From: Clostridia bacterium
GTDB taxonomy: Bacteria; Bacillota; Clostridia; Oscillospirales; Acutalibacteraceae
DNA length: 64,000 nucleotides
NCBI GenBank assembly: GCA_024404115.1
Contig: JAKSQM010000004.1
Location: 1 to 64,000 of the forward strand
Direction: 5' to 3'
A model generated the notes under the pieces. The model was not told where the DNA came from, searched no databases, and saw only the letters and a list, made by a program, of their open reading frames with translations. A program made the translations under genes and the position numbers. Positions 43,217 through 52,177 of the stretch are shown here, in pieces (position 1 is the first letter of the stretch; every line of letters begins with the position of its first letter).

Positions 43217-43876
43217 ATGATTAAAAGCATCCCGTTACCAGACTACACACGCAAGGAAGAATTGATAAATTCTTTCTCACATTTTGCAGGCACATTGTTT
43301 GGATTATTTGCGCTGATTTATTGCCTGGTTGTTTCAATAAAAAACGACAATAAAATTGCAATTTTTGCAAGCATTGTTTATGGATTTTCGATGATACTTT
43401 TATTCACAATGTCAGGTGTGTATCACGGCTTAAAAGTTTCTGATACGAAGCGAATTTTCAGAGTGGTTGACCACTGCGCAGTTTTTGTGTTTATCTGCGG
43501 TTCTTTTACTCCCGTTCTTCTCAGTGAATTAAGAAATGTTTATCCCACAAGAAATTATATTCTGCTTTCAGTTGTGTGGATTCTCTGCATTATCGGCATT
43601 GCACTTAATGCCATGGATTTTTTGAAATATAAAAATGTTTCAATTATTTTTTATGTTGCAATCGGATGGCTGATTGCCTTTGAATTTTTGCCATTGTATA
43701 GGCATTACGGTGCACCTGCCGCCATTCTTCTCCTTTCTGGCGGCATTGCCTATACAATCGGCACAATTCTTTATAATGTTGGCAAAAAGAAGCGTTATTT
43801 TCACAGCGTTTTCCACTTCTTCGTTCTTGCAGGGTCAATTCTGCATTTTTTTACAGTAGGTCTTTACCTTTTATAA
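43217..43876 (+). CDS. Hemolysin III / PAQR family membrane protein, second copy
   Basis: The 219-aa protein is similar to its upstream neighbour along its whole length (for example SFSHFAGTLFG, SGVYHGLKVSD, DHCAVFVFICGSFTPV, YFHSVFHFFVLAGSILH), so the pair looks like a tandem duplication that has diverged. The metal-binding histidines are kept in both. AGGAGG precedes the start. Its 3' end overlaps the convergent gene by 26 bases. Confidence 0.9.
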   Translation: MIKSIPLPDYTRKEELINSFSHFAGTLFGLFALIYCLVVSIKNDNKIAIFASIVYGFSMILLFTMSGVYHGLKVSDTKRIFRVVDHCAVFVFICGSFTPVLLSELRNVYPTRNYILLSVVWILCIIGIALNAMDFLKYKNVSIIFYVAIGWLIAFEFLPLYRHYGAPAAILLLSGGIAYTIGTILYNVGKKKRYFHSVFHFFVLAGSILHFFTVGLYLL

Positions 43877-44363
43877 TAAGGGTGCAGATAACATCCCAGA
43901 ACGGAATAAACTGAAACACATAGCAGGCGGAATGAATTTTCTTGCCTGCTTTTTTATTTTGCTTTATGGCGAAGCACCCCACAATTCCTGTAAGAATAAC
44001 GCACATAAAAACATAAACAGAATTTGTAATTGTTAAAATAATATTTAAAGGAAAAAATATGAATCCCATAGAAATAACAATAACACAAAAGATAAAATTC
44101 AGAATGAAAACAGGCACATTAAAAAGCTTTAAACTGAGCCACATTTTTGTAAGATTTTCTGTGTCATTTTCTTTAAAAAACTGACGGGATTTTATTATAT
44201 TTTTTATGCCAAAAATTAAAGTAAAAATGAAAGAAAAGGCAACAGAAAAAATATAAAAATTAAAGGCGATTTTTGAATTGGAAATCACAAAAATTATTGG
44301 CAGAAAAATTAAAAGAAAAATGCTGATGCTGACAGTGATTATAAATCCTTTTGAGTGTTTCAT
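43851..44363 (-). CDS. Hypothetical membrane protein with about five membrane segments
   Basis: About 170 residues, highly hydrophobic, with segments near residues 8-25, 30-55, 85-110, 112-135 and 150-165. I do not recognise a family. The start at 44363 follows CAGGAGA. It lies alone between the PAQR pair, with which it converges, and the terminator of the CBS-domain gene. Confidence 0.65.
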   Translation of the reverse strand: MKHSKGFIITVSISIFLLIFLPIIFVISNSKIAFNFYIFSVAFSFIFTLIFGIKNIIKSRQFFKENDTENLTKMWLSLKLFNVPVFILNFIFCVIVISMGFIFFPLNIILTITNSVYVFMCVILTGIVGCFAIKQNKKAGKKIHSACYVFQFIPFWDVICTLIIKGKDLL

Positions 44364-44432
44364 TTTATCATCTCCTGCGTAAATTATATATTGCAAAAAC
44401 AAAAAAGTCTATAAAGTTTAGTTTACATTTTA

Positions 44433-44462
44433 AAAAGGCACCTCAAAAATGAAGTGCCTTTT
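44433..44462 (-). terminator. Terminator of the glycogen operon
   Basis: Perfect 9-bp arms at 44433-44441 and 44454-44462 follow the last gene of the leftward operon; the minus strand gives a T run after the stem. Confidence 0.87.
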
Positions 44463-44465
44463 GCT

Positions 44466-45818
44466 TTATTGTTCGTCTTTTTCTTCATCCTCATCGGGGA
44501 TGGGAAGAATTTCTACTTTAACCTTTTCTATTCGTCTTTCCTCCACGCTTATGACGGTGAATTTAAGATTTTTATACTCAACCTCGTATGTTTCGCCTTT
44601 TTTCGGTAGGAAGCCAAGCTCTTTGATGATAAATCCTGCCAGTGTGTCATAGCTTCCCTCAGGAAGTTCAACACCTGTAAGCTCGTTGACTTCTTCTGTG
44701 TTTGTGATGCCGTCAATGGTGAAAGTGGTTTCGTTTATCTTTGAAATTTCTTCGTCTTCATCATCGTATTCATCCTGAATGTTGCCCACAATCGCCTCAA
44801 CAATATCTTCAAGGGTAACAATGCCTGCTGTGCCGCCATATTCATCAACAACAACTGCCATCTGCGTGTGGCTCGCTGTCATTTCTTTAAAGAGGTCGCC
44901 GCAGATTTTTGATTCGGGAACATACATCGGCTCACGCATAATATCACGAAGCGATTTATCGGGCAATTCTTTGCCAACATATTCAAGCAAATCCTTAACA
45001 TAAACAAGACCGATAATGTTATCCTGATCATCTTCAAAAACAGGGATTCTTGAATAACCGTCTGCAATAGCCTTTTCGATAACCTCATAAAGCGGGTCAT
45101 TGACTTCAAGGGCAACCATATCGGTTCTGTGGGTCATAATATCGCCAGCGTCAAGGTCATCAAACTCAAAAATATTGTTGATCATTTCTTTCTGAACATC
45201 TTCAATAACGCCCTTTTCACCGCCAACATCAACCATCATTCGGATTTCTTCCTCTGTAACAGTTTCTTCGTCTGCGTGGGGATTGAAGCCTAAAATTCTG
45301 ACAACCGCATTTGTTGAAACGGCAAGCACCTTAACAACGGGGCTGAAAAGTTTTGAAAAAAACAGCAGAATATTTACAATTTTAAAAGAGATTTTTTCGG
45401 GTATCTGCATTGCAATTTTTTTTGGCACAAGTTCGCCAAGAACAAGCGAAAAATATGACATAATTATTGTAACAATTACAACAGAAAATCCGTTAATAAG
45501 ACTTTCTCCCATTGACCTTACAGGCGTTGCCATAAGACGCTCTGTTATCATCTTTGCAAAAGTTGTTGATGCAGATGCAGATGTTAAAAATCCTGCAAGG
45601 GTAACACCAATCTGAATTGTTGAGAGGAACTTTGATGAGCTTTCTGTAAGCTTCACAAGTTTTTTGGCTTTTTTGTTGCCTTCCTCTGCCATTTTTTCAA
45701 TTTTGTTATCGTTAAGTGATATAACCGCCAGCTCGCTCATTGCAAAAAATGCGTTTACAAAAATAAGTATCAGCAATATTGCAATTTTGAGTATTAGACT
45801 GCCCGGACTGTCATCCAT
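44466..45818 (-). CDS. CNNM/HlyC-family membrane protein with CBS pair and CorC domain
   Basis: 450 residues: a DUF21 (CNNM) transmembrane domain with four segments (to about residue 200), two CBS domains (HRTDMVALEVNDPLYEVIEKA, MREPMYVPESKICGDLFKEM) and a C-terminal CorC/HlyC domain (GGTAGIVTLEDIVEAIVG). These proteins are linked to Mg2+ or other cation transport, although the family was first named as hemolysins. It is the last gene of the glycogen operon, which could be chance. Confidence 0.92.
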   Translation of the reverse strand: MDDSPGSLILKIAILLILIFVNAFFAMSELAVISLNDNKIEKMAEEGNKKAKKLVKLTESSSKFLSTIQIGVTLAGFLTSASASTTFAKMITERLMATPVRSMGESLINGFSVVIVTIIMSYFSLVLGELVPKKIAMQIPEKISFKIVNILLFFSKLFSPVVKVLAVSTNAVVRILGFNPHADEETVTEEEIRMMVDVGGEKGVIEDVQKEMINNIFEFDDLDAGDIMTHRTDMVALEVNDPLYEVIEKAIADGYSRIPVFEDDQDNIIGLVYVKDLLEYVGKELPDKSLRDIMREPMYVPESKICGDLFKEMTASHTQMAVVVDEYGGTAGIVTLEDIVEAIVGNIQDEYDDEDEEISKINETTFTIDGITNTEEVNELTGVELPEGSYDTLAGFIIKELGFLPKKGETYEVEYKNLKFTVISVEERRIEKVKVEILPIPDEDEEKDEQ

Positions 45819-45844
45819 ATAGAAATTCTCCTTTCGATTTCCGA

Positions 45845-48046
45845 TTATTTAATCATTCCGTAATATCTTGCCATCCAGTAGGGGAGGAAGAAGTTGTTGG
45901 GTACTTCAAGATCCATGCCCTTGCTGCAGCTTACACCCGGGAACATAGGTCTTGCACTGGGTTTGTCATCCTCGTGTGCATCAAGAAGATCCTCACAGCC
46001 GCAGTCGCATACAAAACGGTTGCAGTCGCTGTTGCAGATTCTTCTTTCGTGTGCCTCAAGAGGGCTGTAAAGCTGAGGACACATACCGAGCTCTTCTGGT
46101 GAATGATCCCACTGAAGGTCGGTGCGGTGGCTGTTATAAACTTCCCATGAAATTGTGTCAAGGGGGAAGTCAACAAGTTCGTCAACAATAACATCGAGGT
46201 CGCAGTTTTCGTTTGTAACAGCGCCGTAAATTACATTGAACCATGCGTTTCTTTCAACACGCTCATCGTTCCAGTGATGTGTAAGACCCATTGCTGCAAG
46301 AGAGCGGAGGTTGGGGTCATCAACATTGCTCATAAATGTCATGATGTTGATGAAGTCAAGCTGGTCGTCAATATGAAGCAGATGACCGTCGGGGATTTTA
46401 TACTGCATAATGTTCATGCCGTAATGATATTTGTTTGCAAAATCGTCAAAAACTTTTGCGTATTTCTTATCGCCTGTCATATGCTCGGCTGTCTTTAAAA
46501 ATGCAAGAATTTCAAGAGAGTTTGTGCCTTTTTCATAAATCCATTTGTGGTCATTGTTAAGGTCATCGGGGTTCCAATTTGCCCATGTGGTAGGCTTGCC
46601 GTCAATGTCAACAAGTCTGAAATCATTCTCAATAATGTGGTCAATTATTTTTCTTACAACTTCTCTGATTTCAGCCTTTTCCTCTTCGTTTGCGCAAAGA
46701 TTATAGTATGTTGAATATGCAAAGAAATGACCTGTCATTTCGTCAGATGAAGTTTCGCCCAGCCACTCAATTGTGCCGTCGGGGATAAGTCGCCATTCGT
46801 GGTTGGTTTTGTATGCGCCAAAGTGAGGCTCGTCAGAATAGCGGAGCGCTCTTGCGGTGAAGCCCTCCTTGCCTGTGATTGTAGTAAGCTTAATCATAGC
46901 TTTAAGTGAACGGCGTGCCATTTCAAGAATTTTTTCGTCTTTTGTAACGGCATATTCATAGCAAAGACCAACAAGATAAAGACCTGTCCAAAGTCCGTCA
47001 TTATCGCTGTTGCCAACATATCCCTCGTTCTCGTCAAGAACACCGCATTTTGCAAGAGTTCTGCTAAGGCTGTAGCCGTCTTTGCGGACAGTGTATTTCT
47101 CTGCAAGCTCACGGAAATAAGCAGCCTTTTCTTCAAGGGTCATAATTTTCTTTTCGATTACGCTGATGCCGTCTGTTGTGGCAACGCAGATTTTAGTGCC
47201 GTCTGCTGATACAACAACATCTGTTGCAACAGGTGAGGGGAGCCAGCGTTTGTAGCCGTAATATGAAAGCTTACCGTTATGCTGATGAATAAGACCTGTT
47301 GTGGTTGAGAAGAATTTTTCGCCGTTATCTGCAAAAGCCATGCCTGTGATGTTAGCGTCGGGCAGACCGTATGTGCCGAAGCAATCAAGCCAGTAGCTCT
47401 TATCGTCATAAACGCAAACGCCCTTGTCTGTGCCAACCCATACATTGCCTGCAGCGTCAAACTCAACGCAGGTAACAGTGTTGCTGATAAGGCCAGTCAT
47501 ATCCTCCATAAGCTCTGACCAGTGCCAGCGTTTGCCTGCAAGGGCATGAAGTCCGCCGCCGTTTGTGCCAACATAAACCTTGTTGTTGTTAAGAACGGCA
47601 AGCTTTGTGCCATCACCAGGGACACCGATTTCTATCTCAACAGCTTTTGTGTCAGCGTTTCTTTTATAAAGAATGCTTTCTGTGAGAATCCACTGTGCGC
47701 CGTCGCCATCAATTTTCATATCAACGATTTTTGCGTTGAATGCTTCTGATGTGATTTTCTTTTTGCTGTTTATTTCAAAAAGAGTGTTGCCTGCGCCTGC
47801 AAAAACTGAGCCGTTGTCTGCACAGTAAAGCATATTGATTTCGTTCTCTCCGCCAAGGTCAACATCCTTGAATGTTTCGCCGTCAAAGCGTGAAAGTCCG
47901 CTCTTTGTGCCAACATAAAGCACGCCTTTTTTATCAAAGGTGAGTGCAGTTGCCTGATTGGAAGAAAGGCCCTCGTTTGTTGTATAAACCTTTCTTGTGA
48001 ACTGCTCAAAAGGTCCTACAGTGTAGCAATTTTTGTACTTTTTCAT
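45845..48046 (-). CDS. Propeller plus helical-barrel protein of unknown function in the glycogen operon
   Basis: 733 residues. Residues 15-305 form repeats of the two-component-regulator propeller kind (GLSSNQATALTFDKKG, LYVGTKSGLSRFDG, VWVGTDKGVCVYDD). From about residue 310 the protein is helical and reads like an (alpha/alpha)6 toroid of a glycan-active enzyme (DNDGLWTGLYLVGL, WLGETSSDEMTGHFF, TTWANWNPDDLNNDH). A cysteine cluster C671, C675, C680, C682, C684 lies near the end. No signal peptide or membrane segment is seen, so it should be cytoplasmic, unlike usual propeller sensors. AAGGAGA precedes the ATG. I do not recognise the family. Confidence 0.7.
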   Translation of the reverse strand: MKKYKNCYTVGPFEQFTRKVYTTNEGLSSNQATALTFDKKGVLYVGTKSGLSRFDGETFKDVDLGGENEINMLYCADNGSVFAGAGNTLFEINSKKKITSEAFNAKIVDMKIDGDGAQWILTESILYKRNADTKAVEIEIGVPGDGTKLAVLNNNKVYVGTNGGGLHALAGKRWHWSELMEDMTGLISNTVTCVEFDAAGNVWVGTDKGVCVYDDKSYWLDCFGTYGLPDANITGMAFADNGEKFFSTTTGLIHQHNGKLSYYGYKRWLPSPVATDVVVSADGTKICVATTDGISVIEKKIMTLEEKAAYFRELAEKYTVRKDGYSLSRTLAKCGVLDENEGYVGNSDNDGLWTGLYLVGLCYEYAVTKDEKILEMARRSLKAMIKLTTITGKEGFTARALRYSDEPHFGAYKTNHEWRLIPDGTIEWLGETSSDEMTGHFFAYSTYYNLCANEEEKAEIREVVRKIIDHIIENDFRLVDIDGKPTTWANWNPDDLNNDHKWIYEKGTNSLEILAFLKTAEHMTGDKKYAKVFDDFANKYHYGMNIMQYKIPDGHLLHIDDQLDFINIMTFMSNVDDPNLRSLAAMGLTHHWNDERVERNAWFNVIYGAVTNENCDLDVIVDELVDFPLDTISWEVYNSHRTDLQWDHSPEELGMCPQLYSPLEAHERRICNSDCNRFVCDCGCEDLLDAHEDDKPSARPMFPGVSCSKGMDLEVPNNFFLPYWMARYYGMIK

Positions 48047-48073
48047 ATTCGTCTCCTTTAAAATGTCCTTTAT

Positions 48074-48757
48074 TTAATCGTAAAGATAATCTTCAACATT
48101 AAATCCGTCATCAATATCATAAGAAGATGCCTCTTCTTCGCCAGGGATAAGAGGAAGCTGATTAACAACCTCCAACTTTCTTGCCTGCGACCAGAGAGAG
48201 GGCGTTATTCTTAATGTATAACCGCAGCCGCCAGCTGTTGCCCATTCGTGCATAGGTGCTTCGGGCAGACCGAAAAAGCTGAGAAGAGCATTCATAACAC
48301 CGCCGTGGGTAACAATAGCACATTTCTGCGTGCCTGTTGTAATAAGGCTGTCTACAATTTTGATGAATGTCTGTGCAATTCTCTTTGCAAACTGCTCATT
48401 GCTTTCACCAAAGGGAGCGGCTACACCCTCTTTGCCTGCAAGCCAATCTGCAAAAAGCGGATGATTTTCAAGCTCTGCGGCAGATTTGCCCTCAAATTCA
48501 CCAAAGTTATATTCAATAAGTCCCTCAATCTCAATAGGATTAACAGAGGGATAAATCATCTTTGCTGTTTCAACGCATCTTTTAAGGGGACTTGAAAAAA
48601 CAACATTTGCATAAGGGTAGTCATAATTACTTTTCATTTCGTTTATCTGAGCGATGCCCTCCTCTGAAAGAGGCTCGTCAGTATGACCTATATATTTTGC
48701 CTCGGCATTGCCCTTTGTCAAACCGTGGCGGATAAGATAAATATAATATGATTTCAT
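48074..48757 (-). CDS. Histidine phosphatase (phosphoglycerate mutase-like)
   Basis: The 227-aa protein has the catalytic RHG motif in YLIRHGLTKGNAEAKYIGHTD, the SPLKRCVETA loop, and the second histidine in VTHGGVMNALL. Such enzymes dephosphorylate small phosphoesters via a phosphohistidine. It lies three bases after glgA, so a sugar phosphate is a reasonable guess, but the substrate is open. Confidence 0.88.
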   Translation of the reverse strand: MKSYYIYLIRHGLTKGNAEAKYIGHTDEPLSEEGIAQINEMKSNYDYPYANVVFSSPLKRCVETAKMIYPSVNPIEIEGLIEYNFGEFEGKSAAELENHPLFADWLAGKEGVAAPFGESNEQFAKRIAQTFIKIVDSLITTGTQKCAIVTHGGVMNALLSFFGLPEAPMHEWATAGGCGYTLRITPSLWSQARKLEVVNQLPLIPGEEEASSYDIDDGFNVEDYLYD

Positions 48758-48760
48758 CTT

Positions 48761-50182
48761 TTATTTTGTAAGCTCCTTGTAAAGTCTGATATATTCGTTG
48801 GCTGAGCGACCCCAACTGAAATCACTATCCAGCGCACGCTGAACAAGAATATTCCAGCCGTCCTTATTGCCATAGCCCTCAAGTGCTCTGCGGATAGTGT
48901 GGAGCATTTCGTGAGCGTTATAATTGGAGAATGTGAAGCCGTTGCCCTCGCCATCTCCGCTGTCTTTAATAGAATCACGCAGACCGCCTGTTTCTCTTAC
49001 AATGGGGATAGTGCCGTAACGGAGAGCCACCATCTGTGAAAGTCCGCAAGGCTCACTTTTTGACGGCATAAGGAAAATATCTGCACCTGCATAGATTTTG
49101 TGTGCAAGGTCGGGCACAAAGCCAAGCCACAAGCCAACCTTATCGGGGTGTCTGCCTGCAAGCTCTTTAAAGAAGTTTTCATACTGCCAGTCGCCAGAGC
49201 CGAGAATAACAAGCTGGAGGTTGTCATTCTGAAGCAGTTCATCTGCCACAGCCTTAACAAGGTCAAGACCTTTGTGTGAAACAAGGCGTGTTACCATTGC
49301 CACAACAGGAACATCATCCTTAACAGGCAAATTCATAAGCTTCTGAAGCTCTGCTTTGTTTTCTTTTTTGGCGGTGAAATCTGCTGCACTGTAATTTTTC
49401 CAAAGTGCAGGGTCAGTTTCAGGGTTGTAATTTATAATGTCAATGCCGTTGAGGATACCGCAAAGCTTGTTTCTTCTTTGTGAAAGAATAGAATCAAGTC
49501 CGTGCGAATACCACGGGTCAAGAATTTCATTTGCATAAGAGGGGCTTACAGTTGTAACCTTATCGGCACATTCAATTGCACCTTTCATAAGGTTAACACA
49601 TCCATCATAATCAAGCAGATTTTCATGCTCTGAGCCAAAGCCTAAAACATCGCCCAATACCTCTTTGCCATAAACGCCCTGATACTGAATATTGTGAATT
49701 GTGAAAACAGTTTTTATATTTTCATAGCCTGCTTTATCGGCATACATTGTTGAATAATAAACGGGTGTCAGTGCTGTCTGCCAATCGTTGCAGTGAATAA
49801 CATCGGGCTTCCAGCCGATAACGGGAATCATTTCAAGTATAGCACGGGCAAAAAACGCAAATCTTTCAGCGTCGTCATACTGACCGTAAATGCTGTCTCT
49901 TTTAAAATAATACTGATTATCAAGCAGATAATAAATTACTCCGCCTGCTCTTGCTTCAAAAATTCCGCAATACTGCCTGCGCCATGCAACGGGAACAGAA
50001 ATATGAGTGATAAACTGCATATTGTCTTTAAATTCCTGCTTTATGTTATCATAAAGTGGCATAACAACACGGCAGCCGATAAGTCTTTTTCTTAAAGCCT
50101 GAGGGAGTGAGCCTGCCACATCACCCAAGCCGCCGCTTGCCATAAAGGGCATTGCTTCGCTTGCTGCATATAAAACTTTCAT
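48761..50182 (-). CDS. glgA: Glycogen synthase (ADP-glucose)
   Basis: The 473-aa GT5 enzyme extends alpha-1,4-glucan from ADP-glucose. The N-terminal Rossmann domain shows AASEAMPFMASGGLGDVAGS and the C-terminal domain PSKSEPCGLSQMVALRYG with the catalytic glutamate. In the N-terminal loop the usual KTGGL lysine is replaced (MASGGL); I believe this also occurs in other clostridial GlgA proteins. It is the fifth gene of the operon, 63 bases after the 270-aa membrane protein. Confidence 0.96.
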   Translation of the reverse strand: MKVLYAASEAMPFMASGGLGDVAGSLPQALRKRLIGCRVVMPLYDNIKQEFKDNMQFITHISVPVAWRRQYCGIFEARAGGVIYYLLDNQYYFKRDSIYGQYDDAERFAFFARAILEMIPVIGWKPDVIHCNDWQTALTPVYYSTMYADKAGYENIKTVFTIHNIQYQGVYGKEVLGDVLGFGSEHENLLDYDGCVNLMKGAIECADKVTTVSPSYANEILDPWYSHGLDSILSQRRNKLCGILNGIDIINYNPETDPALWKNYSAADFTAKKENKAELQKLMNLPVKDDVPVVAMVTRLVSHKGLDLVKAVADELLQNDNLQLVILGSGDWQYENFFKELAGRHPDKVGLWLGFVPDLAHKIYAGADIFLMPSKSEPCGLSQMVALRYGTIPIVRETGGLRDSIKDSGDGEGNGFTFSNYNAHEMLHTIRRALEGYGNKDGWNILVQRALDSDFSWGRSANEYIRLYKELTK

Positions 50183-50245
50183 TATTTATCGTCCTTTCTT
50201 ACAGGAGAATAATTATTTACTGTTTTGAACTGACTTCGGGGTCAT

Positions 50246-51058
50246 TCAAATCTTATGTTTATCATTTTCGCCTTTAACGGCAGTGTCAGCTTCTTCTCCG
50301 TCCTTTGAATAGAAGTTGACGCTTTTTTCAAAATTATTGGAGCTTGTGAAAGGCTCTTCTTTAAGCTGTCTTTCTATCATATCCTTGAGCATTTCTTTGC
50401 CAGATGAAATATCATCTGCTTTTGAAAAATCTTCTCTGATGCCGACACTGTTGAATTTGTTTGTAACATCTGAAACAAAAGGAGAAAAAACATCATCATC
50501 AAGAAGTCCCTTATTTTTAAGGTATTCTCTACCGCCTGCAAGGGTATCTATTTTATCGGTATTTGTGTCTTCAGATTTTACAATCGCAGCTGTACGCTTC
50601 GTAGGCTGGCTGCTTTTTGGCATTGGTGCAACAGGGGCAGTGCTTCTGTATTCTTCAAAGCCTGTTTCATCCATTTTTTCTGATCGGCTTTTTCTCTCTT
50701 TATATTTCATTGTGTTTATATAAAGCTGGAAAAGGAACATCGCACCCATAAGTGCCATAAGCGCACCTGAGCCAAGGAAAACCAGCTTGCTCTTTGTTAT
50801 AAAAACTGACAAAAAGCAGATTATTCCCAGTGTGAGGTCGAGGAATGCAAGCTGCTGAAAATTAACGCATACAACAGCATGACCTTTGTCCTCTTCAATT
50901 TTAGAATCTCTGAAGCGATAAATTCGAGCCTTGAACGGGGAAAGCTTAGTCTTTCTTAAAAAGAGTCTGAAATCTTTATCGCAATACCAGCCTGTGAAAT
51001 AGCCGATAACAAACAGAGCTATAAACCCTGCCAGAATAATTATTGATTTAATATCCAT
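50246..51058 (-). CDS. Hypothetical membrane protein inside the glycogen operon
   Basis: 270 residues with three membrane segments (about 5-22, 72-88 and 92-114) and a long hydrophilic C-terminal tail of about 145 residues, rich in charged residues and serine and predicted to be flexible. The loop between the first two segments has a basic stretch (FRLFLRKTKLSPFKARIYRF). I do not recognise a family. It sits between glgD (15 bases) and glgA (63 bases), so it is likely co-expressed with glycogen synthesis; a role in anchoring or localising the enzymes is only a guess. Confidence 0.65.
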   Translation of the reverse strand: MDIKSIIILAGFIALFVIGYFTGWYCDKDFRLFLRKTKLSPFKARIYRFRDSKIEEDKGHAVVCVNFQQLAFLDLTLGIICFLSVFITKSKLVFLGSGALMALMGAMFLFQLYINTMKYKERKSRSEKMDETGFEEYRSTAPVAPMPKSSQPTKRTAAIVKSEDTNTDKIDTLAGGREYLKNKGLLDDDVFSPFVSDVTNKFNSVGIREDFSKADDISSGKEMLKDMIERQLKEEPFTSSNNFEKSVNFYSKDGEEADTAVKGENDKHKI

Positions 51059-51073
51059 TTTTAACCCAGCCCT

Positions 51074-52177
51074 TTAAATGACTATCATTTTGCCGATGAA
51101 TATAGGATATGAGAAGTCGCCTGCAAGACGCTTGTTTGGCTTAATAACAACCTCTTTATCTGCAATAACACAATCAAGGTGAACACCGTCGCCAATATAT
51201 GTGTTGTTCATAAGAATGCAGTTTTTAACAACAGCGCCTTTGCCGATGTGAACGCCGTGGGAAAGAATACAGTTTTCAACTGTTCCGTTAATCACACAGC
51301 CGTCTGTTACAAGTGAATTTTTAACTGATGAGCCAAGACCGTAAATGGCAGGAACTTCATCACGAACCTTTGTATAAACAGGTCTTTCTTTATCAAAAAG
51401 AGCCTTTCTGTTTTCGCTTTTAAGCAAAGACATATTTGAATCAAAATAACTTTTAAGGTTATCAAGAACTCTTACAAAGCCAGCATACTGGAATCCCATG
51501 ATTTTAAGTGATGCTGTGTTATCCATAATCAGCATTTTTTCAAAATCATTTTCGCCTGTTCTGACAGATTCATTTACAAAACGCTCAAGCAAAGCCTTGC
51601 GCATAAAGTAAATGTTCATTGAATAATCTGCCTCTTCGTCTGAAACAAACTCAGCTTCAACAATTCTGCCGTTGTTGAATTTAAAGCCAAGGCCAGTTGT
51701 TTCGGGTGCAGTGCCTTTAGTGTAAACAGCGGTAATATCCGCATTGTTTTTTATATGAAAATCAAAAATTTTCTGATAATCAATGTTGCATATAAAATTG
51801 CAGTCTGTTAAAAGAACATATTCTTCATCACAGTGGCGAATGAAATCCATAGCACCTCTGAGAGCTTCCATTCTTGTGTTGTGCATGCCTGCACCTGCGG
51901 TGTTAAACGGAGGTATAATCATAAGACCGCCGTTTTTTCTTGAAAGGTCCCATGCTCTGCCAGAGCCCACATGGTCCATAAGGGATTGATAGTTGCCCTT
52001 TGTAACGATGCCGATTTTGCTCATTCCGCAATCAACCATTGAAGAAAGTGGAAAGTCAATAAGTCTGTATCTTCCGCCAAAGGGAACAGAGCCCATAGAA
52101 CGAAGTGAGGTAAGTTCACTGAGTGAATCATCGCCTACATTTGGAAAAATTATACCGAGAACATTATTTCCTCTCAT
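51074..52177 (-). CDS. glgD: GlgD, regulatory-type subunit of ADP-glucose pyrophosphorylase
   Basis: The 367-aa protein is a GlgC paralogue in which the N-terminal nucleotide loop has lost the catalytic GGxGxRL pattern (it reads [14 protein letters not shown]), while [16 protein letters not shown] and the C-terminal left-handed beta-helix are kept. In Firmicutes GlgD forms a heteromer with GlgC and modulates its activity. Its start overlaps the glgC stop by four bases. Confidence 0.93.
   Translation of the reverse strand: MRGNNVLGIIFPNVGDDSLSELTSLRSMGSVPFGGRYRLIDFPLSSMVDCGMSKIGIVTKGNYQSLMDHVGSGRAWDLSRKNGGLMIIPPFNTAGAGMHNTRMEALRGAMDFIRHCDEEYVLLTDCNFICNIDYQKIFDFHIKNNADITAVYTKGTAPETTGLGFKFNNGRIVEAEFVSDEEADYSMNIYFMRKALLERFVNESVRTGENDFEKMLIMDNTASLKIMGFQYAGFVRVLDNLKSYFDSNMSLLKSENRKALFDKERPVYTKVRDEVPAIYGLGSSVKNSLVTDGCVINGTVENCILSHGVHIGKGAVVKNCILMNNTYIGDGVHLDCVIADKEVVIKPNKRLAGDFSYPIFIGKMIVI

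Noticed and set aside
44466..45818. True hemolysin
   Set aside because: The DUF21-CBS-CorC layout is that of the CNNM cation-transport family; the hemolysin name is historical.
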